Origin: Setaria digitata
Lineage: Eukaryota; Nematoda; Chromadorea; Rhabditida; Setariidae
Reading direction: 5' to 3'
Assembly: GCA_003640385.1 (NCBI GenBank)
Contig: RCAB01000060.1
Coordinates: forward strand, 62,001-126,000
Length of the DNA stretch: 64,000 nt
Under the pieces are notes generated by a model, which was given only the letters and a program-made list of their open reading frames with translations, had not been told where the DNA came from and searched no databases. Shown piece after piece: positions 13,211 to 26,100 of the stretch; positions within the stretch are counted from its first letter, which is position 1; every line of letters begins with the position of its first letter. The translations under genes and the position numbers were made by a program.

Positions 13211-14240
13211 TCAATGGCCAAATCGAGCAATTTCCCCACGCAGACGACGTACAAACTGAACATCTTTTGGGAAGATAGTGACACGTTTGGCATGAATCGC
13301 TGCCAAATTAGTATCTTCAAACAAGCAGGTTAGGTATACTTCTGCGGCTTCCTAAAAATCTTTAGACGATTAGAATTTTTGAAATTATACTAAGACTAGA
13401 AGTAGAGCACCTGCATAAATTGCGGTGCCGGCTGATAATTAACCGACTGTACGGAAGATATTTAGACAATTTTTAATATTACTGGTCCATTCGTGACGTA
13501 GGAAATGAAATAAAGCCCAAAATTCCAAATTATATCCTCTTTATAAAACTGATGGTGAGTTCATGTAGCACATTCAAATCAAAAACGAATGATTCGTGCG
13601 TATTACAGTTACAAACATATTTGGCGTAAACCTTCGTAAAAATTACGATGCGTGATACATGTAGTAAAATAAATAGAATGTGTACTGGACAAGATCAGAA
13701 GAAATCACCTGTAAAGCTGATATTGCGAGAGATTGAAAACGTAAGTCCATGTTTTTTTCGGACATGTTCATTGCAATTTCTCGCACTAAGCGTTGAAATG
13801 GTGCACGCGGCATGAGTAAATTAACAGTTCGTTGTAATCTCCGTATTTCTTGTAAAGCACGCATACCTGAAACAGCGGTAAGCCTGAATATAGGGAACTC
13901 TTCAAAAATTTTCTATATATGATATTTGGAAGATAATTATTCCGATGATAGTACTAATCACTGGAATCGCTGAAATCCTCAGAAGAACTTGAATCGCAGT
14001 CTATTTTGGGGCATTTTGCAATGCTACAACAAAATAAACTTAGATTTAGACCTCCTACACATGTTATAACCAACCTGGCTTGTAGCGTCTTTTCTTGATA
14101 ACTGATGTGCTTTCATCTGCCACTTCGTTGCTGCGAACTTTGTGTTTAGTCCCACTAATTCGTTCTCTCTTTGCGCGAAGTTTTATCAGTTTCCCTCTGG
14201 CAGGGAGTGATTTTTTTGCAGTTTGTTTTGTGCGAGCCAT
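13211..14240 (-). CDS. CENPA: Centromeric histone H3 variant (CENP-A/HCP-3 type)
   Basis: Exons 14240-14071, 14023-13962, 13866-13709 and 13351-13211 join in phase to 176 aa. The histone fold occupies about residues 80-176: [11 protein letters not shown] (alpha-N), [11 protein letters not shown] (alpha-1), [20 protein letters not shown] (alpha-2) and [17 protein letters not shown] (loop 2 and alpha-3). Loop 1 (NMSEKNM) is about three residues longer than in canonical H3 and the tail differs strongly after residue 8; both are CENP-A hallmarks. Family knowledge: CENP-A replaces H3 in centromeric nucleosomes and specifies kinetochore assembly, which in holocentric nematodes occurs along the chromosome. 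The tail starts MARTKQTA, like canonical H3 through K4, then becomes basic and ends in an acidic serine stretch (residues 66-78). A diverged non-centromeric H3 is the main alternative. A T-rich acceptor ends at 14268, 28 bases upstream of the ATG. Confidence 0.92.
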
Positions 14241-14730
14241 TATACGTTACGTTTCAGAATAACCCTTCTGGAAACAATAATGGAATAATACGAAACTGGA
14301 GTTTTACCATTAACCGAATAAATATAAAGGCTGAGATGAGAAACAAAGTGGCGTCAAGAACTGGTTTACGCGACAGCTCAGAACTGTGAAATAATCAGGT
14401 AAGAAATCTTGCACACAATCCCCCCGCATCTCCTCGTATAATTCGCGATTCCTCACTACTATCTAGAAAATAGGAATGGAAGCAACCGGAATCTCACGAG
14501 GCATTAAAAAAGTGTAAGATATTTCATGCTTTGAGAGAGTTAGACGATGATATGTAGCGCTATGTTGTTTGTTCATTGATTATGTTGAGAGAAGGAAGGA
14601 GTGTCCAGCACCTCCTGTGATCGTTCCCCCGTTTGCGTAGTAATTAACATCCTGTGCTTCCTTTGCACTCTTTAGCATATTTTGTGCTAATTAATAACGG
14701 ACTTATAAACTTTCTAGCCAGGATTGGAAG
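14241..14730. promoter_or_regulatory. Divergent intergenic promoter between CENP-A and rpb-6
   Basis: The 490 bp between the two start codons contains no open frame of note. It must hold the promoters of both divergently transcribed genes unless either belongs to an operon. T-rich acceptors at 14268 (minus) and 14717 (plus) lie 28 and 14 bases before the ATGs and are candidate spliced-leader sites. No TATA box was assigned. Confidence 0.6.
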
Positions 14731-15745
14731 ATGGCAGAAGACGAGGACTACGAGGGTGAAATGGATGGTGATGAGTTCGGAGATGAAGAACAGATGGATG
14801 ATTTGGATCTGGAACCTGCTGAAGATGATGCTGAGAGGATACAAGTTGTTGAAGTCTCGTCTTCTTTTCCTTTATCTCTTTTGATGATATGCAGCATTAC
14901 AAATGTTGAACTAAATATTCATTCTGTTACATGCAAGTAGCCGAAAACTTCTACGAAATAGAACCCACATTTGGGATCTGGGAAGTCTCAAAAGGCAGAT
15001 CAGTAGATTTCCATCGTATGCTCTTGTTTGGCATCTTATAGAAACTCTTAAAAACATCTTTCGAATCTAATATTGTGGCTGATAAACTGGCTCTTATTTA
15101 CTGTTGCATTTGTATGTTTTAGGGAGCAGAAAAAACAGCATCTGCGGAACGTGTCACAACTCCATTTATGACGAAGTATGAACGGGCAAGGATTCTTGGT
15201 ACTAGAGCACTGCAGATAGCGATGGGTGCTCCAGTTATGGTGGAATTGGAAGGAGAAACTGACCCATTGGAAATTGCTCGTAAGGAGCTGAAGCACCAAA
15301 AAATACCTCTTATTGTCAGAAGGTGAAGCGTTCACAAAAGTATCCTGAAAATGGGTGTTGGAGTAGTTTTGCATGCAATATTGTTTGCTTTTCACTGTTG
15401 TATTTCTTGAACCATTAAAAAAAGTAGGAAAATTCTGGCTTGGGATAGCGTTTTTCTATCACATCATAGACTGATAATTTACTCTCCATTTCTAATTTCG
15501 ATATCTTTTTCCTTGTTCCTTCGTATTCTGTCAAAGCTAAGAACCTTCTGAATGTAGGATAATGTTTGTAGTTTGTCACACTAGCCTGTAATGTGATAAT
15601 TAAACATGAAGCCAACAGCGTCATACTTTATTATCTGAAGTATTTCCTGAAATTTAACTTGTGAGAAATTTTTTATTGCAGGTATCTTCCTGATGGTTCT
15701 TTTGAGGACTGGAGTGTTGATGAATTAGATGTCACTGACTGGTGA
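14731..15745 (+). CDS. rpb-6: RNA polymerases I/II/III shared subunit RPB6 (RPABC2)
   Basis: Three exons, 14731-14844, 15123-15322 and 15682-15745, join in phase to 125 aa, close to the usual length of about 127. The N-terminus is a long acidic tail ([20 protein letters not shown]). It is followed by the conserved RPB6 core: [42 protein letters not shown] and IPLIVRRYLPDGS, ending DVTDW. The protein is a structural subunit common to all three nuclear RNA polymerases and helps anchor the clamp. The start is fixed by the acidic tail and by a TTTCTAG acceptor 14 bases upstream. It converges with the supervillin gene downstream and diverges from CENP-A upstream. No unusual residues were seen. Confidence 0.97.
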
Positions 15746-17183
15746 CTTATCATTCTTATTACCTGTTTCTTCGTTATTTTTCGATCTGGAAAGGCCGAAT
15801 CTAATGTAGCAAGAAATTTTCGAATAAAAGATGTTGTGAATTTGGGGAAAATAATATTCATTTCTGTTTTATGATCTGTTCTCTTTTGCTGTCTGGAAAT
15901 TGTTTTTTTCTTGCTATGTATGGTTGTATTTTGATTGAAGAAGGGTAATTTCCAGTACTTGAAGAAAAAGATAGAATGTCATCAGAGACGGAGAATTTGG
16001 AAATTATGTTAGCTAAAAAAAAATGCATGTAATCGATCTTACTTGCATTTTAAGGATTTTTCCAAATTATTGCATTCCATACTTCCATATATAGTCAGTA
16101 CATTATATCTAGCTAAGACGGGTTTCATAAACAAAGGCACAATGAATTTGCGAAGCAGGTTAAAATTCCCGAGTTGATGAGGTATACTTCCGTAACATTA
16201 AACTATATCATTTCATTCTTTATCATTTATTAAATAACAAACATTCGTCCGTCGAATGCTCAGTTTTTTTTTTTGGCAAATAATGGAGATAATAATTGTG
16301 TCTTTTTTGCTCTGTTACGTTTATTTCTACCGCCTTTTTTTCGAATGGGGATCATTTCCCTCCGAGACATTTCTCTTTTTTCATTTCCTTCCGTTATTGA
16401 TACCAGTATACACGAAAAACTTCGTCGAAAACCTTGTTTCTTTGTGATACGAAAACTAGAACGGATGAAAAGCAGAAATTACGGAAATAGTGAAGAAATG
16501 CACTTTGGAAGGAAGCTTGAGAAAATAACATAGCGAAAATTAGAATTCGAATATGCCAAACTCATCTTCCTTGCGTAGTGAGAATGAGACAAAAGTGGCT
16601 GTTAGTCTTTTGTGCGATGCAGGTTAAAATTTCCTGCAATCTTTTAGAATCACTAATTTTAAACTACCAAAGCTCGTATCGAATGATGCCGAAGATTATA
16701 TCTTTGAGTTAGATGGGGTTCTTCATAAAATGATTTGAAAAGAGACAGTTCAACATGTATTGATAATGATGGATAACGTCATTAATTCAAAGCTTTGCAA
16801 GCTACAAAATTATGGCACAATAAGAAAAATTGTTTAGTTGAAGTCCGCAGAGGATTGGTGATGGTAAGCAAGGAGAATCAAGCCTAAAATTGTCGTAAGG
16901 CTGCAGGATTTTCAAAAATACAATCAGCTTTGATTGAAAATAAAGTCATCAATCACTCTTTAGAATTTTATGAAATTGATCTAAAAAGTAGGAATTCGAA
17001 ATAATTTTGAATCCTTCGCTTTCATAAACGCTGTATTTTTAAATTCATTCATTCAAATGCTAAGGAAAAAGAAAACTATCCCGTAAATGTTTTCAATTTT
17101 CTCTAACTTTTTGAAAAAACTTCCCTTGGTTCCTTAGGTGTGGGTGTTTTGGTTTTCTAGTATTTTTAAATGAATCATATGTA
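15746..17183. other. Convergent intergenic region
   Basis: 1.4 kb between the 3' ends of rpb-6 (plus) and the supervillin gene (minus). AT-rich with T runs; it probably carries both 3' UTRs. The two overlapping plus-strand open frames near 16260-16530 are Phe-rich translations of T-rich DNA and lack support. Confidence 0.55.
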
Positions 17184-20100
17184 TCAAAATAGTTTATGCT
17201 TTTTGCGAAGCACAACTTGTTTCCAGTGTGGGAGAGCATAAAAAGCTGTTCGTTCCATCTGAAACACTGAATGGAAGTCATCGTCATTCAAGTACTGCTC
17301 TAGTCGATCCAAGTCGACACCAGGGGGCAAATCACGACCGGTTACTTTCTCAAGGGGCCAAGTCTTCGTTCGTGACCGCAACAACTCATCCAAATCGACT
17401 GGCTCACGTTGTAATGAATTTTGCTGAAAATAATAGAATTATTTCTAGTTCAATTAAAACATGAGATTTGATAAATAAAGTGCTAGAGTGAGTTGGGTAA
17501 ATGGTAACATCATATTGGTGTTTCGTTTAGTTTTCTCGAAGGGTGGTTGACAGAAGAATTACCTCAATGAGTTCATTTTCGTCAGTTTCATCAACGAAAT
17601 CATCCCATTTGGCGAAGAGTGCTTTGAATGAATTTGGCTCCTTCGTTTTGTAAACGACTGTTTTTGGCCCACTTCGACCAGACCAATAAGCGTCAGCTAC
17701 ACGCAACGCAAATGTACTGACTGCTTTATCGCTCCAAAGCCACAATCTGTTCTCCTGATCCACCATGATGGTATCTCTTAAGCATATCTATTATATTCTT
17801 CTCGGGATTACAGACAGCTCTGTAAAGTTTCTATTTAAATAAACAGTGTAGCAAAAAGGAAACCTGAAACTGTCCTGTCGAAATGAAAATGGAAGAAGAG
17901 GATCGCAATCGGTAGAAGACAGTTCTTCAGCATCTCTCTCAAATAATCGAAATAATCGAGGTGGCTGCAACGGAAGTCTTTAGGCAATGCCAGAGAGTAA
18001 TACAAAACAAAGCTAATGTGCGGAAAAAATAAAGCTGAAATACTTGTATGTTTTGTGATACAGCACACCTTAATCCAACGATCCGCTTCGATTACAGGAC
18101 AGTTTTCAGTCGAGGTCAAGCAGTGATGCTCGATGCAAGGCTCTGCGATGAACTGTTCGAATGAAGTATAATTCGTTTTAATTTTCTCGGCGAAATGCAC
18201 AGCAGCTATCTTGGAACTTTCATTACTTCCACGTCCTTCCAGAACCGTTATTTTTCCATTATTCAATGTAATGTATACAGCATGATGACGATAAATGACA
18301 TGAGTTGGTTGTTCTTCCATACGAGCTTCACTGGCAACTGATGAACCATAAACAAGGAAAATACCCGATCCATAGCCACGAATAATTAATGACCCTTGGA
18401 ACAGCTGCAGAAACAATGGAGGTTCCTGGCCCTGGAAACATTCACTACTTAACTTCAAACCGCTATCTGACTGCTTTCGGCATGTCATCAGAGACACCTG
18501 ATACTCTGTTCAAGTATGGTGTAACTCAAGTAGTCTGAGTGGTAAGCAAACAACCACCTGTGCAATCCTTTCGTGAGGGAAATACGCGGTGTCGAAATCT
18601 CTTAGTGCCAAGGCACAAAGTCCTTGCTCTGTTCTAGTCGTCCTCCTACCTAGCCAATAAAAGTATACAGCACGTTGGCGACCAGTCTCTTTTTCACGTT
18701 CAGTACCGTCCAGTTTTCGTATTCCTCAAATGCATGACCGCTTTTACATCTAGAAAAGTAAGTCAGCTCAGTTTACAGAGGGAAAGTTCTTCATCAAAAT
18801 TCAAACCTTACCAACTCGTTCTATTCGGTATTCCCACTTAACGATGTAGCAACGATCATCCCTAAAGATCCACAACTCGTTCACTTCACTTAATGTCTTT
18901 TCGCCTTTCAGGACAAAGTATCGCACGTTCTCAGTAAAAACATTTTTAGAATTTCTGTACAATTCTGTTTCTTCCAGTACCAAAGCTGGCTCTTCCACTA
19001 CTCGGGATGCAAGATTTCTGCAAGAACTTTAAATTTCAGACACTGTTAGTGAAATGCTCAGCAGAGAGCTTTTAAAGTACCCACTGTCCAATTTCCAACG
19101 GATATCCTTCTAAATTCCAAACTTCCTAAATTCCAATTTTCTAAGTTTTCTAAGAACTGAATGGATTTGAAGAATTTAAGCCACCTTCCTAAATTTCGTG
19201 CATTTTCCTCGTCTCGCTGTGATGAATTTGGAGGCAACGTTTTCAGATGTAAAGGCATATTATAAGTATGAGGAGCTACTGCATCCCAGTCATGAAATTT
19301 GTGTTGAAAGAGCCAGTCATCCAATCCCTGAGTTAGTTTGATAATCAGACACCAAACCGGCCGAGTTACATCGAAATCATCGCCCAGTACCATTCGATCC
19401 AGTCCAGCAACCACGTTCAGTGGCCTATCTCGCTAAAAAAAACTTTATGAATCAGTTAATTTATTAGCATTTGTACTGACCAGTGCTAAATTGTTTAGTG
19501 AACAACCAAAAGAATTTTCCGCCGATGATTCGACTTTGGAGATTCAGTAAATATTACCCTGGATATTCTCCAGTAGTTCTGTTTTTTAATTTTTTCTCTC
19601 AAAGAGAATGATTCAAAAACTTGTATTCACTATCTAACTGAATTTTTAATTTTGAATCTAATTTTTTAATTTGGTTAATGGTGATAATTCTTAACAATTT
19701 TTCAAGTTAAAGGGTTTAATTAAAGATATACTTAAATGCATAAGCAGGAAAAGCTTCAATGATAATAGTGATGAAATTAAAATATCGGTGATAAAGAAAT
19801 AGCCATAATACTTACTAGTATCTCGCCGTATGCAACTGCACGTTGTGTTCCGGCACGATTAGAATTCCGACCAACCCAAATATAAATTTCGGATCCGAAA
19901 TCGAAAATCAAATTCTAAACTGTCAAGTTCACAATATCAAAACATGAATATATATTTCAAATATAAAAAGGAAATAACTGCTTCAATGTCCGACAACTCC
20001 AAATAAAATTTTAGTTGCAGATAAAGAACCCGAGGTTTGGTGGAATTAGACTAAAACGTCGAAGCAGCCAATATTCTCGTTAAGAAAACTGTGGATATTG

Positions 20101-23100
20101 GATCTCTTTCTGCTCATATCTCTTCGTTAGTACTATTGGATTCACTCAATAATTTTCTACTATCAGAAGGTAAAAAACTAGAGTAATACGCTTGAAGCGC
20201 AAATATTATATAATCCGGATGAAGACAGGTTTTGACACGAACTTATTCTCAAAAAATATGATTATTATAGGATATAAAGTAAGGCCTTTTTAGGATGGAG
20301 CACGGAGAACTTTGGCACTTCGCCTGAAGATACTTGACGTATGGTACATTGTTCGTCGACTTCATATATTGCATTTACTTGAGCCGCAACATTTTCAAAA
20401 GGTTCATTTAGAACTAGCAGATCGTCCGGAGCACACTGCTCCGGTTCAGCCTGATTCCATCCGAGCAAACGCCAGAATTCGTCGACGCCCATTCCTTCGT
20501 GGACATTCTCAAAGTGTTTCGTATTACATCGCAATTCTCCGTTTTTTTCACAAATTCTTGCAGTTATCACCGCTGCCTAAAAGCTTTACAGTTGTCCACT
20601 CACTGATCAATCTTCGAAATCAAAAAAGGTTTTCTTTTTTTTTTTTTTTTTTCAAAATTCAACGAGACTTATTCTCAATCATTAAGCCAACTTATCTTCA
20701 GGAATTTTAAACACCAGGATTTTATTTTTCCTTTTAAAATTTAAAATTTTGAAATACAAAAATAGCAAATAAACTGTCATGCAAATACCAATCAGTATAG
20801 CGGAAGACTGATTTTCTAGAAAAGGGACTTCTTTATCATGAAAAATTAAATATTAAGCAACAAATTTCTATTCCAGGAATAAGCAAACAAATAATTTAGA
20901 GATTTACAAGTTTGAACAGCTTCTTTAGCATCATAATTTATTCTCCTATTCTTTCATAGTTTTCGGACAAATTTGAAAGTCTAAAATCACATCACTGTCT
21001 TAGCTTTGGAAAGCGCTCGAAAATAATCTTTGACAACAAAACTGAATAGTTTTGAACACTGTATAAAACAGACAAGTAATTTTTTCGAATAACCATAGAG
21101 TAAGCTTATATTTTGAAATGATTCAGCAAGTTTAGAATTAAATGTCTCATTAATTCAAAGATTACTTTACTCTTTTCCAATAAATTGGCATACTTCCCTT
21201 GGTACAAGAATAATTGCTTTGGTGTAACGAGGATAAATACAGCAAATCCATGGACTGAGGTATATTTAGGCGCCACCAAACGGACATCAATATTCTTATC
21301 ACCTGAAGCATGTATTTTTTGCTTCCGAATGTGTTCCTTGATCGGATTAAATCTAATCTGATTTGATCCATGAATTGAATTGCATTCACTTCTATGAATT
21401 CTGAATATCTACAACTTCATATCATTTCAGGCAAATCAATCAACATTAATCATTCTACAATCCATTTCTGAACCCTTTGTCATAAGAAGCGCTTCTCATT
21501 CGTAAAAAATAAAAACTTCTGCATTTATCAGTAATAGAAGATTTGTTTTCACTGTGAATCACCGCTGTCATAAACAGAACTAGATAGCAGATAACCTTTC
21601 AGTCGGATAAGCATTAGCTCTGGATATGGTGACTTTATTTCTCGTTTTTTTAATTTTACGGCCGAATAATTCACTTTGCTCTGCAGGCCCTAAAAAAACA
21701 TGGAGCTTGTCGAGAATTTTTAGCAGCACTGATTTCCGTCACTGACTAGCTAATTGTACGGAAACCTTTCTAGCGCTATTGGAGATTCCCTCTTTAACGT
21801 CCTCTCCATTGTCAGTTTTTCTTCGATGATCATCAGAGGTCAGCAATGCAGCTCTTGGAGATGTCAAAGGTTCTGATGATTGACATAAAACATTACGCTG
21901 TCTACGACCAGGTGTTGCCGTGCGAAGCGGTAAAACCAATCTGGAAAAGAAGCACAGCTAACACTGGTAGTAGATCTAACACAAATATAAATAGTGTAGC
22001 TTACAATCCTTCTAAATGATTTCTTTTTCTGTCGATGATTTCATTTAAGTTTCAAATGATAAATAATAATTCGAGACCCCCGTCTGTTACATGAATGAGA
22101 CTGAGAAAGTACGATGGAACATAAAGGCATGAAGAAAACCAAGTAATATCAAAAGGTCAGAACCATCAGTGGCTGATTGGAAGAAAATGATTTGAAAATG
22201 AACACCTTTCGATGTGTTCGGAAACAACATCGCGAGTCAGAGGGTAGCAAAACAAAAGTATCTGGAAGGAGATAAAATTAAAAGTAGACTTTGAACAAAC
22301 CAATAGATGTTGAATTATCGAAATTATATGACCCCTCGTCATTTCAAGTTGAAAAGTCAACAAAAACTTTGTAATTACTAAATGAGTACGTATGTGTGTG
22401 TGTGTACTGTATCTGGCGTTGTGTATGTATTCTATGTAAGTGACCCGCAACTGTTCCACTTATAGTTTTAAAACTTCCAATGTTGATTTAATCATTCAGT
22501 TTCTGTTGTACTAAATTATGCATTACATATCGAAGTTGGCATTGTTTCTAATTAAATTTGTATCATTTCAATGAAGTAGTGTCGAAGACATGTTCCAATT
22601 GGATTTGTAATTGTCAAGATCCCTTCTATCGAATGAAATGAAAGAAGGAAAATGCCTCAGTAATTTAGGCTGTAGAGTGAATGATTAACATACATGAGAT
22701 CATCATATTGTCACTGAAACAACCAAAATAGCACAGTTAGCGGGAAATATTAAAATAAGAAACACTTAGTAGACAGAACTTTGATTACTATTCCAACCCT
22801 ATTCAGAGGTTGAGGTTTCACGTAAAAGATAGTGATATGGAATAGTCGAAAATATACAGTGTACCTTGGGGTAGTGGTAACGACGCCCTGAAACTCATTC
22901 AAATCAATTTGCAGCACTTTGGATGGCGGTGACATAACGCTGGAGTAGAAACGATCCAAGCCTTTACAAATGTCCACTTCCTCAACTTTTGGCGACACAC
23001 GCTTTGCTGGGAAATCTTTCTGCAAGCGTTTCACCCCATCAAGGTATTGTAAATCTGGATCTCGCTTAATACGTTCACGCCAACGTTCCGCCGACTAAAA

Positions 23101-26100
23101 GGCTATCAAGCTTTGACTGGACAAATTTCCTTTAATAATTTGAAATATTTGAAATCTGAATAAAATTCTTCAGGGTTTTCTTTTGAATTGAAGTCCTTTT
23201 AAAAACAATTGCTACATAAAAAGGAAGAACTTTTTATTGACGAGAAACAAACCCCTTTTAAGGCATGTTTTTGCAGCTCCAGTATCGTATTTTCTCCTTT
23301 TTTCGGCAATTCAGCGCTTTGCGCAACACCACCATCAACAAACTACAAATTTTAATTATCTATTTAAGATTCAGATGGCCACTTAGAAAAGTCTGCAAAT
23401 CTCCCTTAAAATCTTTCTTTCTTAAAAATTTTGGAAAAAAAAAAATAGAATATTTCTACTTGAAAACGAAACGAAAATGTGGATTTTAGACAATTTTAAA
23501 CGAATCACACGAAGGAGCGTCTCGCACCGAATGATCACTTAATTATGTCATTATAATTTGGCAAGCTTATTACGAAATAAGCAATAATTCGGATAATCAA
23601 ACGGTATATGAAATATGAATAATTCATACTAAATTATAACATCCAACGGATTTTTCCAGACATTACTCCATAAGAATCACAGAATATCGTCGAATACCTC
23701 GAATTAGGCCTGTGATCGAATAAGACAGATAGAATTGTATTGGGTAAAAGTCAAAATTTTGACTAAAGCATTTCCCTCATTTTTTTTTAAATCTGTTTAA
23801 AAGTGGATCACGTTATAAAACTTTTAAAAAATTGCAGGAAAATTTGCACTTCAAGTTTCACAACAACGCACAGTTTCGAATTGTTTTTTTAAAACATAAT
23901 AGAGAACAAATTGTACTTCTTGCATTATTACGCTTAGTGAAGAGTTGCGCTGACATTTAGAAATATGCCATGTCTTCCTTATGTTTATAAACTGTAAAGC
24001 AAACATGAAAACTGATGGTATGCATGATGACCTTCCGGTAGCATTCACTGATCTCGAGATGGGACGGTCATTAAATGACTATTAACTTACAACATCCACA
24101 ACAAATATATAAACACATATAAACTGCAATCAGTACTCTAAGTAAATTATAAATAGGAAAAAAAAAATTGTTGGCAGCTTTCTAATGTGACATTTCAAAA
24201 GTTTGTAGTATGATCTAACCATACATTATTTGATAACACAGAGATTAAAATTGATAAAACGCATACTTACTCAATCACCAACAATAAATTTCCTTTTTTG
24301 AAATTTTAAAAAGATAATATTTCAATTTTTTTTAGAAGTCAGCAAAATTCCACACAATAAATGTACTGATGTAATGTTAAACCATCACTGTCTATACCGA
24401 CTTGCGTAAATGAAAATTTGAATCAGCTATGTATTTTGAAGGTAATAAGGAAAATTCTTTACGTCAAAATTTTAAAAGTAAAATATTTCAGAAACCAGTT
24501 TTTTACATGCTCATGTTCTTCATTGCTTGTCAGTTGGTTGGCACTGCAGGTGGTTTGATGAAAGGCGAAGGTAACTTGGGTTCAGCAATTTAAGAGTCAG
24601 TGAAAATCTTAGTAGAAATCAAGCCACTTCTTTCACTCTACTTCTTAATAATAAAAAAATCGGAAGGACTGGAGAAATGTGTCTTAAGTAATTTAAGTGT
24701 GTTATATTTCACTTCATTTTGTTATGTTTTTCTAAAATTGTAGTTAACAATTTTCATATTTTTCGGATAAAAATCGCAAAAGAAAAGAGTACATTTAATA
24801 TCACAGAGTAACTTAACAGGAATGATTCGAAGGTCGTTGTTCGCAATAGAGAAAAAGTCAAAGGACCGTTGCACGTATGAAGGTTCATCACTTGAGCTTT
24901 TGACAAACAGAATACTCTCAAAACTTATCATAAGCGAATCATTTTTAGCACTCAACCATCAAAATAAAGTTTACATACTTGATTTCTCAATGATTATTTC
25001 AACCACCATAAGCATTGATTAAATTCGATCACTATTACATTTGGCGACACGAACGATTACAGGATGGCTCATTTCAGTACTTTTAAGCATTTCTACTGTT
25101 TAAAATTTCTTTGTTTAATCCCGAAGTCATTGAACCGAGAGTGGAAGTAATGTCGCATTATGATGATAGTGAATAGATTAATTGTTTATTGATTGGCACT
25201 AATGACGGTTGTGTCTTGTGCTATTTTCATTCTGCCAAACGACTACTGAATGGGTGAAGCTTTTTTAGAACGGAACATTTTTATTTACACCAAATTCGAT
25301 CTAGAGGTGTCAAAAGTTACTGGTTCTGTCCACCGGAAATAATTCCGACAGCTTCCGGTTAGTCTACATCGCTTCTTAAATTCGAAGGGATATCCAAAGA
25401 TTGCCGAACTGTTTGATTCATTCTTTGGAAAAAAAAGTGGTTAGTAAAACCAAGTACGAAACAGCAGAGGGTAACAGTAATTCTAATGTACCCATCAACT
25501 TCTTCACAGAAACTACTGTGTGATGTATCATTATTTCCCCCTTCTCATTTAACGAGTTGTTTAAAATAATCTAGTGTATGCCCTGAACCAATTAGTGATA
25601 CTGATATTTACAGAATGTCACTAATTAACGTCATTTTTACGGATTTCTTCAACCTATCCATTCGCTATCTCTTCTTTTGAATTACTCAGGTAACTGCAAT
25701 AAAACTGCCATTCACTTACTACCAATCAAATGCAAAAATTTTCCAAACAAAAGTTCAGCTAAAAAAGCCGAATAATTAATTCCATTAGAAAATTATTCTC
25801 CAGGAACTGATGATCTTTTTGCTATTTGGATCAAAAATGAAGGGAGATGTGACACAACAAACAGCAAAATAGAATGTCGGTGAAAGAAAGTGTGGAAGGA
25901 GTGTTTGTCCTTGAACAAATAAACCATCGACCAAATATTAATTTTTAAGGCTGGAAACAAGATGAAAAACAAATAGGCGGTTAAATTCAAAAATTAAATC
26001 CATGAAGAAAAGATACGAGAAGCTGGATAAAGTATGCCTCAATATGTTTTTATCACCGCGATAAAAGCGATAGAGTGAAATGGTGTTCCTAAAACTTCAC

